64,000 bases of DNA from Dichetophora obliterata. Lineage: Eukaryota > Arthropoda > Insecta > Diptera > Sciomyzidae. Numbering within the stretch: position 1 is the stretch's first letter; every line of letters begins with the position of its first letter. The translations under genes and the position numbers were made by a program. The notes under the pieces were generated by a model. That model ran no database searches. It saw only the letters and a list, made by a program, of their open reading frames with translations, and was not told the DNA's origin. Shown here piece by piece: positions 22,961-35,454 of the stretch. The DNA is taken from the NCBI GenBank assembly GCA_963920525.1, contig OY986439.1, forward strand, positions 45,495,193-45,559,192, written 5' to 3'.

Positions 22961-23920
22961 GAACGAGTAGCAGCAAAGGCTCAATCCACGCAACTATAAC
23001 GAAAGTTAATTAGTCTCTCAACTAAACAGAGGCAGCATAAAACATAGGTTGTAATAATCACACACACCAACACTCTATCTATTTGTCTCACACATACACA
23101 TACAGATCTAAAGTAGGTAGTAAACAAATCATATGAACGAGTATATAACTAAGTTAGCAGGCTAGCGGTAGGTTGTGGAAAAAAGCAATGGCTACGTAGC
23201 GGCTCAACGCACACAGGTAAGAAATAAAGTATACGCATACTAACTCACTGACATTGCTACACAATCCAACACACAAATGCAGCAGCCGAGTTGAGTGGCA
23301 GGATTGAGTGAAAAGCGCGCACGATCATTGGAGAAGAATTACATAAAATAATACAACATCAACAATTTGACATGATATGAAATGGAAACAAAAGAGGCTA
23401 TAAGCAGACAAAACAACAACAACAACAACAACAATAGAAGCAACTACAGCCTCAACAACAACAACAACAACAACAACCACCACAACACCAACAATGATGA
23501 AAACGAAGAACCCACCAAACCACGATGACGAACAGCAGCAGCGACTTCTTTTAGCTCGAGTTTTAAGACTTCAGTTTAAATTGAAAACTCGTAGCGTCAA
23601 GAAGTGAGCGCATCAAAAGTCAATTTTTAAACGAAAATTAAATTTATCTAAACTTTAAATAAACGAAATTAAGATTAGTCACAGAAGATTTTACAAACAA
23701 TTAACGCAATTTTTATGCCCCCCACCAGCTCGAAAAAACACTTAAACCAGTTAAAGTAAAGCCCAAAAGGCGCGTCATATTGTTATCGCACGTCGTTCAA
23801 GCAGCACGTTGTGAAAAAAAGTGATTAAGATTTACCGGCAAAAAATAAATAAACAACATTGTGAAATAAGTGCGATTGAGCGCTTAAACAAAAAGGTGTC
23901 AATATTTTAAATTGAATGTC
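22960..23920 (+). promoter_or_regulatory. Candidate promoter and 5' UTR of the secreted-protein gene
   Basis: This kilobase differs from its surroundings: less AT-rich, with CAA/CAG runs (23408-23500) and CA-rich tracts typical of fly 5' leaders. A TCAGTT initiator-like word lies at 23571-23576, with AGAAG (partly DPE-like) about 28 bases after its A. An alternative upstream donor-like CACAG/GTAAGA is near 23216. Its position just before an in-frame exon (to 23987) suggests the transcription start region. This is inference without transcript data. Confidence 0.35.
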
Positions 23921-23987
23921 ATGCAAATGCAAATCGTGTTAGTGGACCACAGTTTGGATTATTTAGATTATTGCTGTTTATTATGCG
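23921..23987 (+). CDS. Candidate upstream coding exon of the secreted-protein gene
   Basis: From ATG 23921 (second ATG 23927, with a better AAA context) the frame is open for 22 codons plus one base to a GTATGT donor at 23988. Joining to the acceptor CAATGTTACAG (ending 34337) keeps the frame through 32 bases of exon straight into the ATG at 34370, adding 33 codons. This could be a true N-terminus or a chance-open leader. The added residues are Cys/Leu/Asp-rich and do not themselves form a clear signal peptide. A short overlapping upstream ORF begins at the ATG near 23916. Confidence 0.35.
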
Positions 23988-24678
23988 GTATGTTTTAATT
24001 TATGAAATATATAATAAAATCTCTTATTAATTTTTTTTTTATTGCAAACATAGCGTAGATATTTACTAAAAAGCTTGAATATTTCAGATCACTTTTATCA
24101 ATGCCTCTTTAAGCTTGTCTGCTGAATGGTGAAGATTTGAATTAGTTGCTTAAACATTTTTGTCATTACTTCTAATTGACTTTAAACGTTTAGACCCATT
24201 AACGTGAGATTTGTAAATGTACCTTGTCACCCCGTGTTTGTTTTTTCCTTAAAGAAGAATTTTATGTTGACAAAAATTTATTAGAAAAGACAGAAAATAA
24301 ATTTTTTTCAAAATATAAGACTCTTAAATATATCGGATGCTTAGGTTTAAAAAAGGGTTGAACTTAAAAAGTTAGTTTCTATTTGGAATTGAAATTGTTT
24401 ATGAACATTTTATCGTACTTTAAATTTTTTAAATACTGTCTTGCTTGAGCTTCAAAACTACTTTAGTTTTTTGTTTAAAAAATTCAATATATTAAAATCT
24501 TAGATATCGATGATTAAGCTCATAAATGCAATAAGTTGAAAGATAAAAAATTTTTGATAAAATTAAATTTTTTAAAAAATTTAAACACATTGGCTTGAAG
24601 AGCAGCACATTCTTTGCCTCAAAAAAAAAGTCCTTATATAATGTGTATGCTATGTGTAATACGTGTTCATTACTTGCA

Positions 24679-25714
24679 GAGCTGTAAAATCGGCATTCAT
24701 ATTCAGAATTTTAAGTACAACTGAATAACGACATAAGAATGCCTTCAATGAATGCAAAATTGATTTATAAATAAAATTTTGAATTCACATTTATTTTTAA
24801 GAAAATGATAAATTATTCATTTCAATTTTTTAATTTTATTATTTAGAATAATAAATCAATTTTTTTTTATTCATTTGAATGATATTCACAAAGAATGCAA
24901 TTCACTAAGAGTTTCAAAATTCCAGTTATTTTTTTTTATTCATTATTAATTTTTTTATTCGTTATTAATTTTTTATTCATTATTCTTTATTCATTTTGTA
25001 TTCATTATTCCTTTGTTATTCATTATTCTTCTTTTATTCGCTTTTCCTTTATTATTAATTTTTCATTTTTTATTCATTAATCATTTTTTATTCATAATTC
25101 ATTTTTTATTCATTATTCATTTGTTATTCATTATTCATTTTTTAATCATTATTAAATTTTTATTCATTATTCATTTGTTATTCTTTATTCATTTTATATT
25201 CATTCTAGTCCTAAGCCATAAATAAAAAACGGATAACAAATAAATAATGAATAAAAAATGAATAATGAATTACGAATGAATAATGAATAAAAAATAAATA
25301 ATGAATAACAAACCAATAATGAATAAAAATGAATAATAAATAAGAAATTAATAATGAATAATAATGAATAACAAATAAATAATGAATAAAAAATGAATAA
25401 TGAATAATAAATTAATAATGAATAAAAATTAATAATGAATAACAAAATAATAATGAATTAAAAAAATTAATAACGAATAAAAAATGAATAATGAATAACA
25501 AAAGAATAACTGAAAATTCTGAAATTCTTTGTTAATAGCATTTAAATGAAAAAACCATTTTTCATTATTCTGAATAACGAAAATTAATAATTTAAATGAA
25601 AAATTAATCATTTTTTAAAAAATGAATGGGTCTATTTTGCATTCTTATTTCGTTATTCACTGATTCCCTTTTTTGTGAATAAAAGCAAATTGAATACATT
25701 CTTTTACAGCTCAG
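24679..25714. mobile_element. Foldback-type transposon built of short ATTCATT repeats
   Basis: Left end GAGCTGTAAAA, right end TTTTACAGCTCAG. Flanks ATTACTTGCA at 24669-24678 and 25715-25724 form a perfect 10-bp duplication. The left arm is a long run of TTATTCATTATTCATTT-type units (24930-25200) and the right arm carries the reverse complement (25215-25505), around a small hinge near 25205. The outer 200 bp also pair imperfectly. Long repeat-built arms plus a 9-10-bp duplication recall FB or Mutator-like foldback elements. No transposase is present. Confidence 0.75.
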
Positions 25715-28700
25715 ATTACTTGCAAGAATCTGCATTCATTGAATTCATTTCTCATATTTGTTATTGCTTCTTCAAATGTTAAAGATATTCCTTAGCTCTA
25801 GTACATGTTTTCTTAAAATGAAAACACTTGTTCTTTCTCCCAAAAGATGACATTCTATAAACTAATACACAGTTCATTGATATCTTACATTAATTGAATC
25901 AAATAGGTATTTCTTTATCTAAAGAAGGTTTTATCTTTTTTTTCTTTAAGTTAAGAATTTAAAAAAATCTATTATTTTTATTGCAAAAACATGAAAAAAT
26001 TTATTGGAAATAAAAGACTTTAAACTTTTAAGAACATATATTTTTATATAAGAAAATGTAATTGAAAAAAGTAACTTTTACAAGTAGGTCTGAAAGTTAT
26101 CAAGAAATGGCCGAATTCTTTTTGGTGGTTGTTGATAGTTATTTTAGTAAAGTATCGAGCCTAAAAAAATCCATTTTTTTGATCATGTTCCTTAGCACGT
26201 TATTGCCCTTATGAACAGCCCTTCAATTAAACGTTCTTTAATTCTCACAATTTTAATGAACATTTTTATTGTTGTAATGAATTTGTTTATAAAATGAAAT
26301 TTTTTTAAACCAATTAACACGTATAATTTACCACGTTTACTAAATTATTCATTCGGACAAATAACTGATTATTTAATTTAATCTTTTTTTTTAATTTTGG
26401 ATTACTTTCAAAAGCTTATACTGAAATCACTTAACCCTTTCTCCATCTGACTTTGCACATATTTTTTTCTCGTTTCGAACCTCAAATTTATAACTTCTGA
26501 CCTTTATTTAATGACTTTAACTTTAGAAACAGCAAATGGAAGAAATAAATTAATCTTTAAAAAAATCAAAACTTGAGCCTTTAACTCCTTCGTTTCAGCT
26601 GACATTTTGTGGGCATTACTTTTTAGCTTTTCAAAAGTAATTTCTCAGTTTTTAAGAGTTTCACTTAGTCTTTCAAAGTCATGACTTTTTTGCAAACTTA
26701 CCAAAATTACAATTCTTATCATAATGCCATGAATTGTCAGTTATTTTGGAGGACAAGTATTAGTATTTTACAAAAACATTGAAACTACTCTACTATACTC
26801 TACTATTCTCTACTATACTCTACTCTCTAAAATTATGCCACAGTGGATCTTCTTGAATTTTTGATTCTAAAATAAAAAATATATTTTCTTGGGTAGAACA
26901 TATAAAATACGTTCTATTTTTTGGGTAGAACATATCAAAATTTCAGAGTAGGATTACAAAAAGATTGGTTGCTTCAAAGTTTAAGAGAATGTACAAGGAA
27001 TTTTTTTTTTTTTAAAAATTTCATTTTTTCACGTTTTTTCTGATGCAGTTTTCTTTAACACGACGTGTAGATAATGGCAATTTGATAAAAATTGTTATTT
27101 TGGTAAATTTAAAAAAATTCAAGTTTCTAAAACTTCCTAAAACTTCGAAGCTAAGTGCAATTTTCATAAAACTTAGAAATTTCTTTTGAAGGGCAAAGAA
27201 GTTTTCTTGTTTTTTTTCGATTTTAAATTTCAGCTTAATCAGATATCAGGATAAGAATTTTATATAAATTTTAAACTCTTATATTAATAACATTTTCAAC
27301 TAGAAAAAATATGATATGTGAGGCATAGAATTTTCAAATTTTTCAAGTAGTGCTTAAAAACAGTTTTTGAAGTATCAAAGAGGAAGGCAATATAACTTTG
27401 AAAAGCATTTAGTAGCTTATTCAGATCTAAAACTATTAATCTGCTAAATTTAGAATGTTTGACACCATCGTGCTATAAAATTCTAGGAGTTGCTAGAAGT
27501 TAAAACACAACAGTTATGTTCGCTTTTAAATTTCATCCAATTCGTCATTTTGATGAGGACTTTTTACTTCAATTTTAATCCATGAATATTTATATTTAGA
27601 AATTCAGCAAATTTTGTTTGAAAATCGAAAAAATTTTGATCGACTTTAAATCGATTTAATTGTAGTTCATGTGATAGCAATAAATGTCTTTAAAAGCATC
27701 AAACAGCTACATCAGCGCAAGATATCAAAGCGTTCAAATAAAGTGGTTTCGAGAAAAAATTTTTTCTTATGAACTGTGCTGCTTTGTATGTACTTCAAAA
27801 AACTATTTTTTTATTCAAAATATCACTCTTAAAATATTGAAAAGATATTTTTAATGATATTCTCAAGTAAAAATGATCAACACATTTATCAATTTTTTTT
27901 AAATTTCTAGACATAAAGACATCTTTATGTACAATTCATCTTTTGTTTTAAGCTCACCTGCAATGGATGAATAGCTTCAGTGACCTCATTAATATTGATT
28001 AATACCGAAAAAAACTTGGTCATAGTTAAAAATTAAAAAAAATAATAAGAATTTTTGCTTAACAGAAAAATGTTTGCTGTCAAGGTTAATGAAAATCAGC
28101 GTAAAAGCATTAAAATATTTTTGTAATTAATACTTTAAAATTGTATTTTCATACTTTCAATATTTTTTTAAAATTTTTTCAAAAATTTTCTTTCATTAAT
28201 CCATTTGTTTTTTACACCTTTTGTCAAAATAATAACAATCGATTTTTTTGTTTGTTTTAAGAATTTCTTTTTTATATAGTAAAGTAATATAATTTTCTAT
28301 CATCTGTCAGTAAATTAAATAAAATAAAAATAAAAAATAAAATAAAAAACGTAAAAATCATAGCAATCGATTTTTGAATAATATATATTTTATGCTTCTG
28401 AATTTCACTTCCGAGTGAAAGTTAAAATGAAACATAATTGAGTTCGATATTTGGTGGTCTATAACAAAATATACAGACTTTATATATATAATTCATAAAT
28501 CTAATATATAATTAATTGTATTAACGGAAAAAGTTATATTTAGACCATCCAATATTGAATTAAATCATGATTAAATTTCACTTTTATTCGGAAATGAGAT
28601 GCAGAACCTGCCTGAATAACTTTTATTCTAAAATATTTTATGAGTTTTTTTTTTGTTTTAACTGAATTTGAAGCGACACTAAATGAAGAGATGAAAGTAA

Positions 28701-28756
28701 ATGTGGTTCACGGCCTTTAAGATAATATTTTCTCAATAGAAGCTTATCTCTTACCT

Positions 28757-28877
28757 GGAATGCATGAAAAGTGAGCATTTGCTCTGACTCGATTTTTCAA
28801 GCAAAAAAAAATTATAAACTCTCTTGATTTTGCTTGAAAAATCGAGTCGGAGCAATTGCTCACTTTTTATGCATTCT
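28757..28877. repeat. 121-bp near-perfect hairpin
   Basis: Arms of about 48 bp (GAATGCATGAAAAGTGAGCA ... and its complement) with few mismatches around a ~24-nt AT-rich loop. Either a tiny MITE relic or a long hairpin RNA source. No target duplication is obvious. Confidence 0.8.
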
Positions 28878-30545
28878 ACCCATTATGATCCAAAATTTAC
28901 CATATCCTTATAAAAATATCTGCTTCAAGCTGGATTTAATTTTGTTCACACCTTTTAAGACTATTTGAATAGTAGCTCTTCTCTTACCGCTATAAAAAAC
29001 TTAATAAACATAAAAAAATAACTGCTTGAAGGTTGATATAATTTTTTTTAAACTGCTAGTAAGTCTCATTAAAAACATACAGTATTATTGAAATTATTAA
29101 AGAAAATCATATATTGCTAATCATCACAAAACCAACGCATAAAAGTAAACTTTAATTCAGGTTGATCTTATAAATTTAACATTACACAGAAGAAACTGTT
29201 CTTTACACACTATCACAAAAAGATTTTTTAAACTTTTTTATAAGCCTCAACTTTTTGATTTTTTAGATTAACTATAAATAAATAATTAAGGGGTATATGA
29301 ACTTTTTTTTATAGATCCTTTATTTCTACTCTCTGAGCTGAAATAAACACTAAGTGGCAATGTCAGTGAAAAACCTACAAGTCCAATTAGGTTTAAACAT
29401 TTTGTGCATTTTTTTTTTCTTGCAAATAGTTTTAATAGTTTAAGTAATACTAAATATGATACTATATTTATAATACTATGATAATTATTTAAAATCCAAA
29501 GCGAAAAAGTAAACTTTTATTTAAGTTAATGGTAAAAATTTCACAACATACAGAAAAAACGCTATTTTAAAAACTATCACAAACTATTACAGGATTTTGA
29601 AGGCCTTTTCCATGCTGCATAACAATTTGTTTGCTTTTTTTTTATAAACTATTAATGTAAGAAAGATTATCTAATTTTTTTTAAAAAGCCTTTTAAAAAA
29701 TATATTCTCCCAACACTGTCTTTGCAAAGCCTTGCCTTCCAATCGATTCTTAAATGCATTTCATAAATATTTGTGGAGAAATAGATTTTAAAACAGTTTA
29801 CAGTTATGACTCAATCAAAAACAGTTTTAGTTATTACTTAGGTAATGGATATTTTGTAATTTAGTAATTAGTAAAGTTATCAATAAATATTAGAAGAGGT
29901 TAGTTTTTGCTAACCTTCCATGGGCGTAGGGTCTTATCTTTATAATTTCATAAAGGATTTTTCTGGGCGGTGCCAATTATAGAGAGCTATTTTTAAGCCT
30001 TTTTAAGCTTTTGCTTTGTGCAATCTTTTTTTTTTATAACCTCCTCGGGTAATTTTTCGTTATTTCATTTAAATATTGCCGCAATGAATAGAGAAAATAT
30101 TCTCCCTCTTTAACTCTCTTTTAATTTCTCAAAAATATCGAGTAAGAATGCTCCTCTGTATGGTAAATGTTTGGAAGTAGAAGCGAAAGTGTATGGTGTT
30201 AATAAATAATGAATTTATTGCAAGAAAAAGTACAATATGTCCACAGATCTGCACATTTAGAAACTATTACTTCCAAAATATAAATGCAAAATGCAAATAT
30301 GTCTCATAAGAAGGCAATTACGTCTGGAAAGTAAATAAAATTTTAATAAATAAAGAATCTATTGCAAAAAAATACAATACGTCCATGTATGTGCACATTT
30401 AAAAAGTATTACTTCCAAACAATTTTTTAAATTTTATTTTGCAGAAATGTCTTAACTAGACCCTATTTACTTAGAATAATACATTAGAAAATATTTGTTC
30501 ACTGTATTTCTTGGTGCGAGTTTGAAGAGGATAAGGAAAATACTG

Positions 30546-31464
30546 TACAGCGTGAATCAAAATATCTGTCACACTTGTTTTATGCCATAAATCAAAAGCA
30601 CTTTCTAAAATTTACTAAAAATAAATTTTTATTTTTTATTTTAAGCATTCTTGATAACTCTTCATCAATAAATTCGAATCTTTCATCATTAATTTTTTTT
30701 AAAACCATTTGTGAAAGACGAGCGAGCATCTGGTTTTCAGGTATATCATCTGATATTTTCATTGATCGTCGCTAAAATTTACCTACCGTCATGTGTTTAT
30801 GTTCGTTAATTTGCTCAGCATTATACCCCAAATAGAAAAGTCCAGGGGGTTAAGGTCAGGGGATGACGGAAAAATCCTTCAACAGAAATAAAGCATGGCA
30901 AATTTGCCCTGCTCCAGCTTTGAACGATTTTTGCCTTGTGTGCTGCAAAAGAATCTTGCTGAAAACAAAGACGACCCTCTCTGTAAATTAGCTGGGCATT
31001 CGGCATAAGATAGTTCTTTAAAACATGTTCTAAGTAATATTCCGAATTATTTTAACACCTTTTTCGATAAGAAGAAGGGGCAATTTGCCATTTTCGTTGA
31101 AAGCGCTCCAAACCATGATTGACGAAACATTTTCAAATCTTTCAATGGTTTATTTTTCTTTCGAAATATCTGCCATGCAAGCTACTTGCACTCTATCATT
31201 TTGCGAGTTGTAGCTTGCTTGAAAAAACAAGAGATTTTCGTCGAAAAATATGATACTGCAATCTGCGTGCCGGCGAAGGATCTCTGTACTTATTTCCTTT
31301 CGCAATACTATTATTATTATTGACAAAACTTTTGAAACGGTTCATGCAATAAGTGTACAATTAATGTCAGAGTCGTTAGAAAACAACATATGTTTTCCAG
31401 TGTTGCTTCTTTTTGTGTAAGTGGTTTTATCATAGGTGCGACAGTTACTTTGATTCACGCTGTA
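30546..31464 (-). mobile_element. Mariner-like element, 915 bp, with dead transposase
   Basis: Inverted repeats begin CAGCGTGAATCAAA at both ends (23 of 27 matching) and are flanked by TA (30546-30547, 31463-31464). The minus strand holds fragments of a mariner-type transposase: an IMVWSAF-like segment near 31110, FQQDSFAAHKAKIVQSW with the second Asp in the 31006-30821 ORF, then a shifted LTLTPWTFLFG region where a DLNPLDFSIWG-type third-Asp motif is expected. The N-terminal HTH is largely unreadable. Inactive. Confidence 0.75.
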
Positions 31465-32507
31465 CATACGTTACTTTTTTAAAAAAATTACTTTAAGTAA
31501 AACAATATTTATAGCGTACTCGTAAAAAGAACGGCATTTTTGTCATTGTTTTTGTTTTTTTTTTTAAATGCGACAAAATATAATATGATAAAATTTATGC
31601 TCAGAAAAAAGTTCTGAAATAAGTTCAAACTAAGTTTTTTACTGCAAATATTGTTTAAAAAGACGCTACATTTTGAAATAGTGAATATAGTGAAAGAATG
31701 ATAGTATTATCAGAATTTTTAATATTAAAAGTTTTTTTTAGTACCGGAAAATGTTCTAAATAATTAAACATCATGATTTTTTAATATAATCATTAAGTTG
31801 ACCCCTGTCAGAATGTTTATTAATAGCCACCGAATATGTGTATTTGAAGTAAAAATCAAACATTTTCATAACTAATAAAATTTTATTTATAAAAAATTTA
31901 AATTTTATAAAAATTCAATTTTAAATCTATAAAAAATCAATGGCAAACCATCCTTAAACTTGACCATCCTTAATCATTAATTATTCACGATCGAGCTTTA
32001 TTTTTTATTTATAATCTTCATTTAATTACGATTGCACTTTACAAAATATGTTTTTTTTTTTTACATAAAAGGATTCGTATTTTGCATAATTTCTTACCCA
32101 TAACGCAATTAAAGATTATCCGCTTTTAAACAGAATCTCAGTTGTTTGAGACATTTAATTGGCGAGTCACTTCTTGCATTCTTTTAAAAAAATTCTACAC
32201 AATATTCAAGCACTTCTATTATCATGAAGATAATGAAAACAATTGATTGTACTTTTTTTATGACATGTTATCTGTCACATTGTGAGTTGAATGGATTCAA
32301 GACAAGGTTTTCTCTTTTTGCTAACAAGGTAGCAACCCAGTTTTTTTGAGTTTATTGTTTAGATAGCATAAGTCAAGGGTATAGCCAAAGGGTTAGCACC
32401 TCAGTTCTTATGATTTTGTTTGAGAAGTGTGCTGCCAAGTGATTCAGTTAAATATTTCAATGCGTTGAAGCAGCATTTTAATAAGAGAAATTAAAAAAAT
32501 TAAAAAA

Positions 32508-33194
32508 ATGTAAAACAATTTTGTTCCGATTTTATACAATTTTTTTTTTGCTCAGAGAACGATACTTTTTTTGTGAACACAATAAATTTCGTTAAAATTT
32601 TTTGTTCAAATTCTATATAAAATTGCGCGAGAAATTACTAGAGCAATCTTTTTTGTTGAGAAATTTTTTTTCTCCAAAAAAATTTATCTCCAAACATATT
32701 TACAGCGCTATTCTGACAAAGTAACAATTACTACCCAGTATTTTTTTTTTATTTCTTTGTGTTTGTTGTAATTTTTGTTTTCAAAACAAAATTTGAAACT
32801 CAAATAAAAATATTTTTTTAAGAATTTGTCACTATCTGAAAAGCAGTAATGTAAAATGTAAAACAATTTTGTTCCGATTTTATACAATTTTTTTTTTGCT
32901 CAGAGAACGATACTTTTTTTGTGAACACAATAAATTTCGTTAAAATTTTTTGTTCAAATTCTATATAAAATTGCGCGAGAAATTACTAGAGCAATCTTTT
33001 TTGTTGAGAAATTTTTTTTCTCCAAAAAAATTTATCTCCAAACATATTTACAGCGCTATTCTGACAAAGTAACAATTACTACCCAGTATTTTTTTTTTAT
33101 TTCTTTGTGTTTGTTGTAATTTTTGTTTTCAAAACAAAATTTGAAACTCAAATAAAAATATTTTTTTAAGAATTTGTCACTATCTGAAAAGCAG
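32508..33194. repeat. 348-bp perfect or near-perfect tandem duplication
   Basis: The segment from ATGTAAAACAATTTTGTTCC (32508) to TCTGAAAAGCAG recurs at 32856-33194 with an exact 348-bp offset and no difference seen by eye. It lies in intron 1. The near identity implies a recent duplication or an assembly artefact. Confidence 0.9.
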
Positions 33195-33433
33195 GTGACA
33201 ATTTTTATCAAAACTTATTATTTTTGTGCTTAAAATTTTGTTTTGAAATCAAAAAATAACATTAAAAACGAAGAAATATTTAAAATGCAGAGTACAATTG
33301 TTACTTTGACAGAAAAAGGCTGTTACTTTGTTTCCAGGATGAAACTTATTTTTTGAAAAAAAAAAAACATTTTCTTAATATTTAAACGGTTAAGATGTAA
33401 ACTTTTTCTTTTGTCCTGTTTTGATTTCAAACC

Positions 33434-34208
33434 TTAATTTTAACTGAATTAAGATTGTGAGCTTTAGATCAAGTACGTTTTAAAGAAGGCAACAACAACA
33501 CCAACAACTCTGTATAGAGTCAATCACTTAGCTGACTAGACAGTCTGTTTCGGAAATCGCTACATTTTCCTCTTCAGTAGTCTTCGAGTGATTATGCTGT
33601 GATCAAACTCACTGTTTAAACTAGCATATGAATGTGCAGATTCTGGAATTCATTCTTATGAATTGTGTGGCTGCTAATCATGTGACATTTTAAAGCAGTA
33701 GGCTATTTTAGATCACCGCCATCAACTCTATCAAGGGTTGCCATCTGTTCTAGTTGCTTCATCATTTATTTCAATATTCATTGGTGTTCGATTGTTTGTC
33801 GAAATGCACCATAGAAATGAAACGAGTTTTTGCTTCACCAGAAGCTAGTGTTCTAACTGAAAGGTGGCTATTTTCACAACCAAATGTTCAATTACACATG
33901 ACTTTGACCGAAAAATCGAATCGATCAATTATTAGATTATTTAATTAATTTGACATTAATTAAACTTTTTTGGCCGTGCTCTGCCATAGTTAAGTTAATT
34001 AGTTTTATATGATCTACTGAATAATTACATGAATTAAGATTGTCAGCTACTTGTTAGATCAAGTAAGTTTTAAAGAAGGCAACAACAACAACAACAACTC
34101 TGTATAGAGTCAATCACTTAGCTGACTAGACAGTCTGTTTCGGAAATCGCTACATTTTCCTCTTCAGTAGTCTTTGAGTGATTAAGCTGTGATCAAACTC
34201 ACTGTTTA
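33434..34208. repeat. Two ~180-bp direct repeats flanking 0.4 kb
   Basis: 33434-33625 and 34034-34208 both contain GAAGGCAACAACAACA, TAGCTGACTAGACAGTCTG and TCTTCAGTAGTCTT at about 95% identity. A diverged relative is at 37185-37290, and the first ~45 bp recur at 63090-63140, so this is a module of a dispersed repeat family. The right copy ends about 130 bp before the intron 1 acceptor. Confidence 0.8.
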
Positions 34209-34369
34209 ATTTTAACTGTTCAACTTGATTTTATAGCAAAATAATTAAAATTTCTGGCCTACTTTACTTGTCTAGTATCTCCATTTGATTTAATTTTTCT
34301 AACCTATTATTTCCTTTCTCTCTCACCAATGTTACAGGAGGTTGCATTGCAACCGATGAAATAAGCAAA

Positions 34370-34852
34370 ATGGCTCATCAAAGTAAAAACAACACAGCGG
34401 AAAACACCTTATGTCATTGCCACGTCAGGTGTCAGCAGCACCGTTCACAATTAAAAAGCCACAAAATTGCCAACTACAAACGATGGTATCACAGCATTTT
34501 GACTATGATGATTTTATTGTTATCCTCAGAGATCAGAGCGTGGGCAGCACCATTTTCTACGACAAGAACAGCAATATCAGCAACAACAACGTTAGCTACC
34601 CCCATTAGCGCCAGCAGTGTAAGCATACAAAGTCCTTCAAGCACCAACCAGAGTAGTTATAATAACAACAACAACAACAACACACGCCTGCGCAAACGTC
34701 ATAGCAAACGCCATAGTAATTGGTATGATTATTATAACTACAATGAAAATTCTACCATTTTGGAATGGGCGAATCCTTGTGGCGGCTATTATGATCCCAC
34801 GCAACTGGGTGGAGCTGAGTTTGCTGGCATGAAACGCATGAAAACCAAAGAG
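34370..34852 (+). CDS. Secreted protein gene, exon with signal peptide (candidate Unpaired-type cytokine)
   Basis: The ATG at 34370 has a good fly context (CAAAATGG), 32 bases after the TTACAG acceptor. The exon is 161 codons and ends at a GTAGGT donor in phase 0. Residues ~41-52 (ILTMMILLL) form a hydrophobic core after a basic n-region of 40 residues, with a likely signal cleavage near AWA/AP (59-60). A Ser/Thr/Asn-rich stretch follows, then a basic RLRKRHSKRH (about 106-115, possible furin-type site), then a Tyr/Asn-rich segment and NPCGGYYDPTQLGG. Several N-glycosylation sequons (NNT, NQS, NST) are present. With the other two exons the product is 427 aa, similar to the ~413 aa of fly Unpaired. 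Assignment to that JAK/STAT ligand family is inferred from size, exon count, secretion, sequons and helical C-terminus, not from alignment. Other secreted growth factors are possible. Confidence 0.7.
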
Positions 34853-35454
34853 GTAGGTGAAGAAAAATGAAAAGAATATATCTCTTCGGTCAATATTTAC
34901 AAAAATTCATTATATACGCTTTTTATACTAAGAATAGATGACCTACTAAAAATATATACAGTGTAGGAAAAAATAATAGAAACGATAAAGCACTTCTTAT
35001 ATTTTTAAATAATTCCATGTGAAATAAATATAATTTTAATGTTTACTTTTTTTCTTATATGACTAGTAGATCACTCCAAAATGCCAAGGTTTTTTTTTAT
35101 TCACCAGCATTTTCTAATATAATTAGGTTAAAAAATGAGATCTGCATCAAAAGATTGTTATCGTTAGAAAAAAATAGATACCCGGTTTTTATTTAAAGCA
35201 ACAAAAACGGGCAGTTTTAAGCTTGAAAATAGCTAAAACAATTTTCACCCTATAATTTTTTTAAATACATGTAGAGGTTTTTATTTTTTCTTTCGACAGA
35301 CAATTACACAGGTTAGAGAGTCCGTGTAAATTTTTGTATGTAGCTTTGTTATTTAATGGTGTTTTGGAAGATTAAATTCAATTGTTTCAATAAATTTTTA
35401 TGTTGTTTTTTAGTTAAAAAAATTCCGAAAAACCATAGAAAAATCTGCGAGCTA

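Larger units (their letters stand above)
23988..34337 (+). other. Intron 1 (about 10.35 kb) of the secreted-protein gene
   Basis: Bounded by GTATGT and a C/T-rich acceptor TTACAG. It contains a foldback element (24679-25714), a hairpin (28757-28877), a mariner remnant (30548-31462), a 348-bp tandem duplication (32508-33194) and a ~180-bp direct repeat (33434-34208). The stretches 25725-28740, 28880-30540 and 31465-32500 show only AT-rich DNA with weak, diverged direct repeats (e.g. around 29100-29600 and 30190-30430). Confidence 0.45.

Noticed and set aside
24895..25611. Hydrophobic Phe/Ile/Leu-rich ORFs (looks like membrane proteins)
   Set aside because: Translations of the ATTCATT repeats in the foldback arms.
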